Source: Bog-473 sp963730785 (GTDB lineage Bacteria; Actinomycetota; Acidimicrobiia; Acidimicrobiales; RAAP-2). Taken from it: a DNA stretch of 64,000 bases. The stretch is from contig CAVSTF010000010.1 in assembly GCA_963730785.1 (NCBI GenBank), forward strand, positions 682,001 through 746,000. The letters are read 5' to 3'. The position numbers were made by a program, and so were the translations under genes. Below, one piece after another: positions 15,003 through 24,672 of the stretch (position 1 is the first letter of the stretch; every line of letters begins with the position of its first letter). The notes beneath the pieces are model-generated. The model had not been told where the DNA came from, ran no database searches, and worked only from the letters and a program-made list of their open reading frames with translations.

Positions 15003-16064
15003 CTACGAAATAAGCGCCCGCAGGACGGCTCGGGTCTGTTCCAACTGCTCCCGGGTCACCCGCTCATCCGGGTGGTGGGCCAACAGTGGATCACCCGGCC
15101 CGAAGTTGGCGCCGGGAACCCCGTGCTCCCAGAACGAGGCGACGTCGGTCCATCCCACCTTGGCCCGGGGCGCCGCGCCGGATTGCGCCACCAGTGCAGC
15201 GAGCAGGGGATGTCCCAGCGAAGGCGGCGCACCCTCGGCCACATCGACCACTTCGTAGGTGTCGCCCGTCTCCTCGTCGATGGCATCACCCAGGATTTCT
15301 CGCACGTAGGCAATCGCATTGGCGGCGTCCCGATCAGGAGCAAAGCGGAAATTGATGGTCAATGACGCCGCGTCGGGCACCACATTGGCCGCCACTCCCC
15401 CACCCACACTCACCACCTGGAGCTGCTCGGCAAAGAGGCAACCGTCCAGGGCCACTTCCCGGCTGGGCCACTGTGCCACCGCATGGAGCACCGGCTCCAA
15501 CCGATGGATGGCATTGCGACCCATGAACGGTCGAGAGGTGTGCGCCCGGACCCCGGTCAACGAGACCGCCACCCGGAGCGTGCCCTGGCAGCCTGCTTCG
15601 ACCAGCGCGCCAGTGGGCTCCCCCAAGATGGCGGCATCAGCCGTCAGTAGATCCGGACGCTCGTTCCACAGCTGGACCAGGCCGCTTTCAGCCCGGCTGA
15701 TCTCCTCGCAGGCGTAAAAGCACCAGGTGAGGTCGACCGCTGGGGTGGGTGTGGTGATGGCCAGGTCCAGCATGACGGCCAGGCCACCCTTCATGTCGGA
15801 TGAACCGAGACCCCACAGGGTGTCGCCCTCAATGCGCGACTGTGTGTTGTTATTCGCCGGCACGGTGTCCAGATGTCCGGCCAACATCAAACGCTGCGTC
15901 CGACCCAGGTTGGTCCGGCCCACCACGTTGTGGCCGATGCGATCGACCTCCAACCAATCACAGGTCCGCAGCGTGTTCTCCACCAAATCCGCCATGGCGC
16001 CTTCGTCGTGACTCAACGAAGGAATGTCGACCATTGCAGCCGTGGATGCCAACAAGTCAGTCAT
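15003..16064 (-). CDS. dapE: Succinyl-diaminopimelate desuccinylase DapE
   Basis: A 353-residue M20 peptidase-family enzyme that removes succinate from N-succinyl-LL-diaminopimelate. Zinc and catalytic residues are visible: H64 and D66 (G-H-L-D-T-V-P), D90 (S-S-D-M-K-G-G), E120-E121 (C-E-E), E149 (G-E-P-T) and a late His in H-H-P-D-E. It matches the actinobacterial DapE length. It lies 16 nt downstream of dapD in the dapC-dapD-dapE series, supporting this call over a related M20 desuccinylase or acetylornithine deacetylase. Confidence 0.95.
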   Translation of the reverse strand: MTDLLASTAAMVDIPSLSHDEGAMADLVENTLRTCDWLEVDRIGHNVVGRTNLGRTQRLMLAGHLDTVPANNNTQSRIEGDTLWGLGSSDMKGGLAVMLDLAITTPTPAVDLTWCFYACEEISRAESGLVQLWNERPDLLTADAAILGEPTGALVEAGCQGTLRVAVSLTGVRAHTSRPFMGRNAIHRLEPVLHAVAQWPSREVALDGCLFAEQLQVVSVGGGVAANVVPDAASLTINFRFAPDRDAANAIAYVREILGDAIDEETGDTYEVVDVAEGAPPSLGHPLLAALVAQSGAAPRAKVGWTDVASFWEHGVPGANFGPGDPLLAHHPDERVTREQLEQTRAVLRALIS

Positions 16065-16080
16065 GGAACGAGCGCGACCG

Positions 16081-16908
16081 TCAGGCGCTGACGCCGTGTT
16101 GGCGCAGGATCTCGTTCAGCTGTGCCTTGTCGTGCCGCTCGCCCTCGGTGAGCCGCTTGATGACCAACACGCAGGGCAGGAAGAACTCGCCGCCGGGATA
16201 CTCACGTCGCCGGCTGGCCGATACGGCGACCGACCATGGCGGGACGTGTCCTCGGCTGATCTCATCGCCGGTCTCGGCATCGATGACGGGAATGGTCGGG
16301 TTGAGAATGGTGCCTTCGCCGAGGACCGAACCGCGTCCCACTCGGGCTCCCTGCGTCACCATGCAGCGACTGCCGATCATCACTTCGTCCTCGACCATCA
16401 CCGGGACGGCATTGGGGGGCTCGAGCACGCCCCCGATACCGACACCGCCGGACAGGTGCACCTTGGCGCCGATCTGTGCACACGAGCCGACAGTGGCCCA
16501 CGTGTCGACCATGGTGCCGCTGCCCACCCGAGCGCCGATATTCACGTAGCTGGGCATGAGGATGACGCCGGGCTCGAGGTGCGAACCCCAACGGGCCGAG
16601 GCACCGGGCACGACCCGCACCCCGGCAGCCTGGAAGTCACGCTTCAGCGGCAATTTGTCGGCGTACTCGAACGGCCCGTTTTCAATGGTGGCCATCCCAC
16701 GCACGGTGAACAGCAACAAGATCGCCTTCTTGAGCCATTCATGCACGACGACCTGATCGGTCGCGGTGTCAATCTCGGCCACCCGGGCCTCCCCGGTGTC
16801 GAGGAGGTTGATGGCCTCTTCAATGAGGGCCACGGCGTCGCCGTCGCTCGGGCCCAAATCGGCCCGGCGTTCCCACAATTCTTCGATGCTTGCCTGCAGA
16901 TCAGCCAT
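16081..16908 (-). CDS. dapD: Tetrahydrodipicolinate N-succinyltransferase DapD
   Basis: Transfers succinyl from succinyl-CoA to tetrahydrodipicolinate in the lysine/meso-diaminopimelate pathway. The 275-residue protein has a helical N-terminus (I-E-E-L-W-E-R-R), the G-P-F-E-Y-A-D-K-L-P-L-K link, and a left-handed beta-helix of hexapeptide repeats (Y-V-N-I-G-A, V-G-S-G-T-M-V-D-T-W-A-T-V-G-S-C-A-Q-I-G). The ATG at 16908 follows GGTAGGG and begins M-A-D-L-Q-A; a TTG two codons upstream is the alternative. The dapC stop is 8 nt upstream, so they are one operon. Confidence 0.96.
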   Translation of the reverse strand: MADLQASIEELWERRADLGPSDGDAVALIEEAINLLDTGEARVAEIDTATDQVVVHEWLKKAILLLFTVRGMATIENGPFEYADKLPLKRDFQAAGVRVVPGASARWGSHLEPGVILMPSYVNIGARVGSGTMVDTWATVGSCAQIGAKVHLSGGVGIGGVLEPPNAVPVMVEDEVMIGSRCMVTQGARVGRGSVLGEGTILNPTIPVIDAETGDEISRGHVPPWSVAVSASRRREYPGGEFFLPCVLVIKRLTEGERHDKAQLNEILRQHGVSA

Positions 16909-16916
16909 GGCCAACC

Positions 16917-18044
16917 CTACCGAGCGGCCAGCAACCTCTCCGCCACCAGCTCCAGCCGTTCCATGGGCTGTACCACCGCCACCCGCACAAACCCCGCTCC
17001 CCCATCGCCGTAGAGATCGCCGGGGCTGACCAGGAGCCCGCCTTGACGGGCCAAGTCTTCAGCCATGGCCCAGGCATCGGACCAACGGTCGGTGGGCACG
17101 GGCACCCATAGGTAAAAACCACCTTCGGGCACTTCGACCGGGCAGCCGACTTGTCCCAGCACCGACGCCATGAAGGTCAGCCGCTCCCAATAGCGCTCTC
17201 GCTGCACGGCCACATGGTCGTCGTCGGCCAGGGCCACGGCCCCGGCCGCTTGAGCCGGACCGGGGACCATCAGACCAGCGTGTTGCCGGATGACGCGCAG
17301 GAATTCAACGAGTTCGGGGTCGCCGGCGAAAAAGCCCACGCGGACCCCGGCCAGGTTGGACCGCTTCGACAGCGAATGCACGGCCACCACGCCATCGAAC
17401 CCGCTCTGCAGTATCGACTCAGGTGAGCGGGACCAGGTGAACTCGGTGTAACACTCATCGGAAAACACGGGCACCCCGTGCGCGCGGCCCCATTCGCCTT
17501 CCGCCGCCAGATCTCCCAATCCCCCGGTCGGGTTGGAGGGCGAGTTGGACCACAAGACCAGGGCGCGAGCGGCGTCCTCGTCAGCAACGGCGGAGAGATT
17601 GAGTCCACCCACGCTGCCTTCGGCCGGCGGCACGGCGACGGCACGACAACCGGCCAACTGAGCGCCCATGGCATAGGACGGGTAGGAAATCGCCGGGTAG
17701 AGCACCGTGTCCTTGTCGGGCGAGCGCAGGCGGAGAAAGTGCGGCACCGAGGCCACCATCTCCTTGGTGCCCACACAGGCCACCACTGACTCTGGCGATG
17801 CATTGGCGACGCCGAGGCGACGGGACAGCCAGTCCGCCGCCGCAGCTCGCAAGCCCGGGCTCCCGGCCGAGGCTGGGTAGCCCCGTTCGGCCCCCGAGGT
17901 GGCCAAGGCTTCAATCACTGCCGGCAGGGGCGGATCGCACGGCGTGCCGATGGAGCAGTCAACCAAACCGCCGGGCAACGATTCGGCCAGCTTCCCCAGG
18001 GCGGAGACCCGGTCGTAGGGATAGGGCGGCAGTTGAAAGCTCAT
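16917..18044 (-). CDS. dapC: Succinyldiaminopimelate transaminase DapC
   Basis: A PLP-dependent class I/II aminotransferase of 375 residues that converts N-succinyl-2-amino-6-ketopimelate to succinyl-diaminopimelate. Seen: the substrate-binding N-terminus P-P-Y-P-Y-D-R, the PLP-binding S-N-S-P-S-N-P-T-G, D-E-C-Y-T-E-F, the Schiff-base lysine in S-L-S-K-R-S-N-L-A-G, and R-V-G-F-F-A-G-D. The specific role is taken from position: it directly precedes dapD-dapE and overlaps the hflX stop (ATGA). The sequence alone would only say aspartate aminotransferase superfamily. Confidence 0.93.
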   Translation of the reverse strand: MSFQLPPYPYDRVSALGKLAESLPGGLVDCSIGTPCDPPLPAVIEALATSGAERGYPASAGSPGLRAAAADWLSRRLGVANASPESVVACVGTKEMVASVPHFLRLRSPDKDTVLYPAISYPSYAMGAQLAGCRAVAVPPAEGSVGGLNLSAVADEDAARALVLWSNSPSNPTGGLGDLAAEGEWGRAHGVPVFSDECYTEFTWSRSPESILQSGFDGVVAVHSLSKRSNLAGVRVGFFAGDPELVEFLRVIRQHAGLMVPGPAQAAGAVALADDDHVAVQRERYWERLTFMASVLGQVGCPVEVPEGGFYLWVPVPTDRWSDAWAMAEDLARQGGLLVSPGDLYGDGGAGFVRVAVVQPMERLELVAERLLAAR

Positions 18045-19324
18045 GAGGTGGCCACGAATTCGGCAAAGCGAGCCTTACCCACCTCGTCCAACACGACCTG
18101 GAGAGTGGCCGACTCTTCACCGTCGATCTGCCCGACCACTTCGCCTTCCCTATGGATGGCGGCCAAGATGTCGCCCCGAGCCCACGGCACCACGAGTTCC
18201 ACCACTCGGTCCGCTCCGCGGATGCGGTCGCCCAGCACCCGCAGGAACTCGTCGACCCCTTCGCCGGTCTTGGCCGAAAGCAAGACCGAACCATCCATCC
18301 GATGGGCCAATTCCTTGGCCGCGTCGGGAGCCCGGTCGGCCTTGTTGACCACGACCAGCTCGGGCACGTCACCGGCACCGATCTCCTTGAGCACCGTGTG
18401 CACGGCCAGCATTTGGGTGTCGGCATGTTCGGCCGTGCCGTCGACCACGTGGATCAATAGATCGGCCAACCGAACCGAAGCCAGTGTGGTCCGGAAAGCC
18501 TGCACCAATTGGTGCGGCAGTTTGCGGACGAACCCGACCGTGTCGGTCACCAGCACGGTCTCACCACCCGGCAGGGCGAACTGCCGGGTGCGGGGGTCCA
18601 GGGTCACAAATAATCGATTGGCGGCCGGCACCCCAGCATCGGTCAGCGTATTCAGCAGGGTCGACTTACCGGCATTCGTGTAGCCGACCAGGGCCACTTC
18701 ACGGTGACGGCCGCGGGCTCGGCTACGGCGTTGCAGCGAACGCGTCCGATCAACCTCGCGCAGGTCAGCCTCCAGCCGGTGCATGCGTTGGACCAAGCGA
18801 CGACGGTCGACCTCGAGCTGGGTTTCACCAGGACCACGGGTGCCGATCTGACCGGCCTGCTGACTCAACCCGATGCCCCGACCGCGCAGGCGTGGCAGCC
18901 GGTACTGCAAGAGCGCCAGCTCCACCTGTGCCTTGCCCTCGGGGCTGCGGGCGTTCTGGGCGAAGATGTCCAGGATCACCGCGGTCCGGTCAATAGCCGT
19001 GCGGCCGAAGATCTTCTCCAGGTTGCGTTGCTGAGCCGGACTCAGCTCCTCGTCGAAGACGACCGTGTCGGCATCGAGCGTGCGGCTGAGCGCGCCGATC
19101 TCTTCCGCCTTGCCCTTACCGATGAAGGTGGCAGGGTCGGGCGTATCGCGTCGCTGGACCACTCGACCCACCACATCGGCCCCGGCGCTGTCGACCAATT
19201 GGGCCAACTCGTCGAGCGCTTCTTCAACGCCCTCGGTGGTCGCACCCGGAAAGTGCACACCGACCAGGATGATGCGTTCTCGGAATGACCGGTCAATAAG
19301 CGTCCCGGGCAAGACGTTGGTCAA
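18041..19324 (-). CDS. hflX: Ribosome-associated GTPase HflX
   Basis: HflX splits stalled or stress-hibernating 70S ribosomes in a GTP-dependent way. The 427-residue protein has the N-terminal HflX domain (I-L-V-G-V, F-I-G-K-G-K-A-E-E-I, D-E-E-L-S-P-A-Q-Q-R-N-L-E), the Gly-rich linker G-R-G-I-G-L-S-Q-Q-A-G-Q-I-G-T-R-G-P-G-E-T, and the G domain: G1 G-Y-T-N-A-G-K-S-T, G3 D-T-V-G-F, G4 N-K-A-D. The start is TTG at 19324, whose last two bases are shared with the dapF stop (TTGA overlap). The longer open frame upstream would run through dapF and is rejected. It sits inside the dap cluster. Confidence 0.94.
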   Translation of the reverse strand: MTNVLPGTLIDRSFRERIILVGVHFPGATTEGVEEALDELAQLVDSAGADVVGRVVQRRDTPDPATFIGKGKAEEIGALSRTLDADTVVFDEELSPAQQRNLEKIFGRTAIDRTAVILDIFAQNARSPEGKAQVELALLQYRLPRLRGRGIGLSQQAGQIGTRGPGETQLEVDRRRLVQRMHRLEADLREVDRTRSLQRRSRARGRHREVALVGYTNAGKSTLLNTLTDAGVPAANRLFVTLDPRTRQFALPGGETVLVTDTVGFVRKLPHQLVQAFRTTLASVRLADLLIHVVDGTAEHADTQMLAVHTVLKEIGAGDVPELVVVNKADRAPDAAKELAHRMDGSVLLSAKTGEGVDEFLRVLGDRIRGADRVVELVVPWARGDILAAIHREGEVVGQIDGEESATLQVVLDEVGKARFAEFVATS

Positions 19325-20139
19325 GAGAGCATTCCCGGATGGATGTCGATGTCGGCCACCTTGCGCACCGGTCCGGCCAGGTAGGCGGGGGCGCCTTCCC
19401 CTTCTCCGAGCGTGACCTCCAGCATGCCGCCGGGGTTCAGGACACGCACCGCACCCGTGGCAGCCACCACGCCCCAACTGCGAGCAGCGGCCGCGGCGGC
19501 CACGCTGCCGGTGCCGCAGGCCAATGTCTCTCCGGCGCCGCGTTCAAAGACCCTGAACTCCAAGAACTCACCAACGCTGTCCGAGCGGGGCGCAATCCAT
19601 TCCACGTTGATCCCGTCAGCAAAGGCCGATTGCAGCTTCGGTCCCACCTCGGCGACATTGACCGAGGCGACATCGGGACCCAGCAGCACCAGATGCGGAT
19701 TCCCCACGTCGGCGGTGCGGACGCGACGATCATCAAAATCCTGAGGCTGATCCGGACCAAGGGTCACGGGACCCATGTCGACACTGGCCTGGGCCCAGCC
19801 GGGTGACGAACCCAGTTCGTAGGAGATCGTCCGTACGCCACCCGCGGTCGAGACGGTGAAGGTGGGCGGCGTAACCAGCCCGCCATCGACGGCAGCTTGG
19901 GCCAGACACCGAATGCCGTTGCCGCTCATTTCGGCCAGGCTGCCGTCGGCGTTGTGCAGTTCCATGGACAGGTCGCAGCCATCTCGACCCGGGCCGACCC
20001 GGATGATGCCGTCGGCTCCGATCCCCCGGCGCCGGTCGGTGAGCAGGCGGACTTGGGCCACCGAGAGCCGGAGGCTGTCCTCGGGATCCAGCACGACCAG
20101 GAAGTCGTTGCCTGCCCCTTCATGTTTGCTGCACCGCAT
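19321..20139 (-). CDS. dapF: Diaminopimelate epimerase DapF
   Basis: Interconverts LL- and meso-diaminopimelate, the last step before peptidoglycan or lysine synthesis. The 272-residue protein has G-A-G-N-D-F-L near the N-terminus and both catalytic cysteines of this PLP-independent racemase family: S-G-N-G-I-R-C and A-C-G-T-G-S. The ATG at 20139 gives M-R-C-S-K-H-E-G-A-G-N-D-F, the normal start; the frame is open a further 39 codons upstream into miaA, which is not credible. It lies 17 nt downstream of miaA and overlaps hflX. Confidence 0.96.
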   Translation of the reverse strand: MRCSKHEGAGNDFLVVLDPEDSLRLSVAQVRLLTDRRRGIGADGIIRVGPGRDGCDLSMELHNADGSLAEMSGNGIRCLAQAAVDGGLVTPPTFTVSTAGGVRTISYELGSSPGWAQASVDMGPVTLGPDQPQDFDDRRVRTADVGNPHLVLLGPDVASVNVAEVGPKLQSAFADGINVEWIAPRSDSVGEFLEFRVFERGAGETLACGTGSVAAAAAARSWGVVAATGAVRVLNPGGMLEVTLGEGEGAPAYLAGPVRKVADIDIHPGMLS

Positions 20140-20156
20140 CCCACCATTCTCGCAGT

Positions 20157-21076
20157 TCACGGCCGCGAACCGTGCGCCCCCAGGGCCTGGTCGAGCAGAT
20201 CGACGGGGCCGGCCCCCGGAGGCGACCAGGTAATCCGGGGGTCGCGCCGAAACCACGAGGCCTGCCGGCGGGCCAATGTCCTGGTCCGCCGGATGGCTTC
20301 CTCGACACAGGCATCGAGTTCGGCGCCGTCTTCGACATGGGTCAGCAGTTCGCGGTACCCCAACGCCTGGCGGGCCGTGCGGGAAATGCCAGCCGGGCGG
20401 GCGGCCAGCGCCTGCACCTCATGCAGCAGTCCGTCCGCCATCCACGCGGTGAATCGATCGCCAATGCGCTGGTCGACCTCCTCGTTGGCGATCTCGATCC
20501 CGAAGAGAGGGAACTTCGACGGCGGGTACGCCTCGAGTCCCGGACCGAAGTGCGAGAACGGTTGGCCGGATCCAATGGTGACCTCAAGCGCCCGCACAAT
20601 CCGCCGCCGGTTGGTGGGTTCCATCCGCTGAGCGGCCACCGGGTCGAGCGTGGCCAACCGGGCGTGCAGGTCGGGCACGTCGACCTCGCCAGCATCGAGC
20701 GCCGACTCCAGCTCCAAGACGACTTCAGGGAAGCGGCCGGGGATGGACAGATCATCTATGACCGAGCGCAAGTAGAGCCCCGTGCCACCCACCAACACGG
20801 CGTGATGACCCCGCTGTTCGATGTCGTTGAGGGCATCTCGGGCCTCGCGCTGGAACTCGGCCACGGTGAACTCATCGGCCGGGTCGACCAGGTCGATCAT
20901 GTGGTGCGGCACCTCGTCCCGCACGGCCCGAGTGGGCTTGGACGTACCGAGGTCCATCTCTCGGTACACGCACATGGAATCGACCGAGACGATCTCCACA
21001 TCACTGCGCCGACGAGCCAGCGCCAATGCAGCCTCCGACTTGCCCGACGCCGTGACGCCAACCAGGGCGACTGCGG

Positions 21077-21080
<4 letters not shown>
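20157..21080 (-). CDS. miaA: tRNA dimethylallyltransferase MiaA
   Basis: Transfers dimethylallyl to N6 of A37 in tRNAs reading UNN codons. The 307-residue protein starts V-A-L-V-G-V-T-A-S-G-K-S, the P-loop, followed by S-V-D-S-M-C-V-Y-R-E-M-D-L-G-T-S-K-P, D-E-F-T-V-A-E-F and V-G-G-T-G-L-Y-L-R. Its start is TTG at 21080, overlapping the miaB TGA as TTGA. Together with miaB it produces ms2i6A37; the two genes being coupled makes pathway sense. Confidence 0.96.
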
Positions 21081-22477
<1,397 letters not shown>

Positions 22478-22484
22478 CCAGGAG

Positions 22485-22552
22485 AGTCTACGGCTGATGA
22501 CATCCCAGGCGAACCAGAATCCCTGCGTATGGGGCTACAAACGCCATAATGT
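22485..22552. promoter_or_regulatory. Divergent -10 boxes for miaB and the DUF4389 gene
   Basis: On the minus strand TAGACT (22485-22490) is 7 nt before the miaB ATG. On the plus strand TAATGT (22547-22552) is 6 nt before the ATG at 22559, with an alternative CATAAT at 22545. Neither gene has a ribosome site, so both transcripts are probably leaderless. Confidence 0.6.
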
Positions 22553-22558
22553 GCCCGG

Positions 22559-23785
22559 ATGACGACCCTCCCGCCGGTACTGCAACCTCCCGATCCGTAT
22601 CCGGTACTGGTCTCCTTCGCCGATCGAGCCAAGCAACGCCGATGGACGGTCCTGCTCCGCATCTTCTTGGTTGTCCCGTTAGCGGTCGTCGTGATCATCT
22701 TCTCGATCGCCACTTTGATCCTGGTCATCATCGGTTGGTTCGGTGCGCTCTTCACAGGTCGCACGCCCAAATTCGTGCGCGACATGGCCACGATTACCCT
22801 GCGGCTCAGCCTCCGACTCTCCACCTACCTGTATCTGTTGACGGACCATTTCCCGTCATTCGCCCTGGACGCGCTACCCGACGACACCGTGCGAGTGGCC
22901 GTGCCGGCAGCAACCCGAATGAATCGATGGGCCACCTTTTTTCGGCTCATTCTGATGATCCCGGTCGGAGTGTTATCGAGCATCCTCGGAATCGGGGCTC
23001 TTCCCATTCATGTCTTCGGCTGGTTCGCTGCACTCATTACGGGCTGGCTACCGACGCCCATCTATGACATGGATCGCGCGCTCATTCGTTTTCAAACCCG
23101 AGTCGGGGCGTATGCGTACCTCCTGGTTCCCGCCTACCCGAGCAAGCTGTTCGGAGACCTCGAGCCATTACCGGAAGAGGACCTGACTCTCGCTCCTCCT
23201 TCTCCGGTAAACGACGATCCGGCCACTGATGTCGGAGCACCACCTGCTCCGGTCGACAGTCCGATCCCCCAATCGAAAATGCACCTCAGCTGGTTGCTCC
23301 TTCTCGGCACGGGAGGAAAGCGTTTACTGGTGGTTGCCATCGTCATCGGCGTGCCCGCCTACATCGCCCGGATTGTCGATCAAGTCCACCATGGCGTGGC
23401 TTCGGTCGACGATCAACAGTTAGTGCAGGCCAATAACGTGCTGCTGAGTCAGATCACCCAATTCGATTCTCGTGGAAAGTCTTGCCAAACCGCGGCCGCC
23501 CGGATCAGGTGTCTTGAGTCGAACGACGCACGGTTGTCTGGCGAACTCACCGCATTCGCCAACACGCTCTCCGCCCATGCCTCCAACTCCGATATGTCGC
23601 ACCATGTGATCTCAAATGCGGTGACAGCAGCAAGGCACTTGGCCAGCGTGTTTCACACCGTCTCACAAGCTGGCCCGAGCGACTCGGCTTACCAGAACGC
23701 CGCCAACATTGACTTCATCGATACGGCAGCTAATAACGTCCAGATCACACTCAGCGAACTGCAGACCGCACTGAATAATCGCTAG
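22559..23785 (+). CDS. DUF4389-containing membrane protein
   Basis: A 408-residue integral membrane protein with two copies of the DUF4389 pattern. Each starts R-W-x-x-L-x-R-x-x-L-x-x-P near residues 28 and 122, followed by a hydrophobic hairpin, G-W-F-x-A-L-x-T-G, and a Y-x-Y-L-L segment. A cytosolic or outer Pro-rich linker (about 205-240) leads to a third hydrophobic segment (about 243-267) and a helical tail of about 140 residues with two Cys (C-Q-T-A-A-A-R-I-R-C) that may form a disulfide if exported. The function is unknown. It is the only plus-strand gene between miaB and thrB. Confidence 0.8.
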   Translation: MTTLPPVLQPPDPYPVLVSFADRAKQRRWTVLLRIFLVVPLAVVVIIFSIATLILVIIGWFGALFTGRTPKFVRDMATITLRLSLRLSTYLYLLTDHFPSFALDALPDDTVRVAVPAATRMNRWATFFRLILMIPVGVLSSILGIGALPIHVFGWFAALITGWLPTPIYDMDRALIRFQTRVGAYAYLLVPAYPSKLFGDLEPLPEEDLTLAPPSPVNDDPATDVGAPPAPVDSPIPQSKMHLSWLLLLGTGGKRLLVVAIVIGVPAYIARIVDQVHHGVASVDDQQLVQANNVLLSQITQFDSRGKSCQTAAARIRCLESNDARLSGELTAFANTLSAHASNSDMSHHVISNAVTAARHLASVFHTVSQAGPSDSAYQNAANIDFIDTAANNVQITLSELQTALNNR

Positions 23786-23795
23786 GACCGTTCTA

Positions 23796-24668
23796 CTAAT
23801 GGCGCTTCGGGAGATCTGCCGCTTCGCCGAGCACGAGGCCGTCATGATCGGCCTGCAATACCAAGACTCGTCCAGCCACACCAGCGTCGCGCATCGCCAC
23901 TTCGGCCCCTTCACGAACACGCTCCGCCGAAGCGACGGTGGCGATTCCAAGCAGGGACGGACCGGCGCCGGACCAACACGAGGCCAACGCCCCCGCCTCT
24001 TCGAACGCAGCCAGGAGTTGCGCTGATTCCGGGAACAAAGCGGTGCGGGCGGTTTGATGCACCCGGTCCTCCGTGGCGGCCGATGTCAGGTGCGCCGGAT
24101 CGGCGAGGCCGGCCAGGAGCAAGCCCATCCGGCCCAGATTGAAGGTGGCGTCAGCTCGTGACAGGGAGGCAGGTAGCACCTGGCGCGCCTCCGCGGTTGA
24201 GAGCGTCCGGTCAGGCACCATGACCACGAAAGCCAACTCATCACTCAGCGGGAGCGGCACTGACACTGCAGTGCCGTTGACCATGGTGGCCGCCACCAAT
24301 CCACCGAAGGCACTGGCCGCCGCATTCTCTGGATGGCCATCGACTTCGGTGGCCACGGCAAATGGATCATCAGCGCCGGCTGCCGCCGCGGCGGCCACCG
24401 CCAAGGAGGCCGAAGAACCGAGACCACGCGACAGCGGGATTTCCGAACGGACCGTGATGGCCAAGCGATCGTGCCCGATTACCTGGCGAGCAATCTCAAC
24501 GGCCAAATGGGTGGAGGGATCAAACAGACCTGCTCCCTCGCCTTCGGTGATCAGATGCAGTGCCTCCGCCGGTTCGACTTCGACCTGCACGTAGAGATTC
24601 AGGGCGACAGCGAGGGCGTCAAAGCCGGGCCCGAGATTGGCCGACGAGGCTGGAACCCGGGCACGCAT
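23796..24668 (-). CDS. thrB: Homoserine kinase ThrB
   Basis: A 290-residue GHMP kinase that phosphorylates homoserine for threonine synthesis. Signatures: V-P-A-S-S-A-N-L-G-P-G-F-D at the N-terminus and the ATP loop P-L-S-R-G-L-G-S-S-A-S, with a late G-A-G-P-S-L-L-G. The ATG at 24668 gives the standard M-R-A-R-V-P-A-S start; the upstream 15 codons overlap the carboxypeptidase gene and are rejected. No thrC or hom is adjacent, so it is separated from the usual threonine operon. It seems to have its own promoter inside the end of the upstream gene. Confidence 0.94.
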   Translation of the reverse strand: MRARVPASSANLGPGFDALAVALNLYVQVEVEPAEALHLITEGEGAGLFDPSTHLAVEIARQVIGHDRLAITVRSEIPLSRGLGSSASLAVAAAAAAGADDPFAVATEVDGHPENAAASAFGGLVAATMVNGTAVSVPLPLSDELAFVVMVPDRTLSTAEARQVLPASLSRADATFNLGRMGLLLAGLADPAHLTSAATEDRVHQTARTALFPESAQLLAAFEEAGALASCWSGAGPSLLGIATVASAERVREGAEVAMRDAGVAGRVLVLQADHDGLVLGEAADLPKRH

Positions 24669-24672
24669 GGGC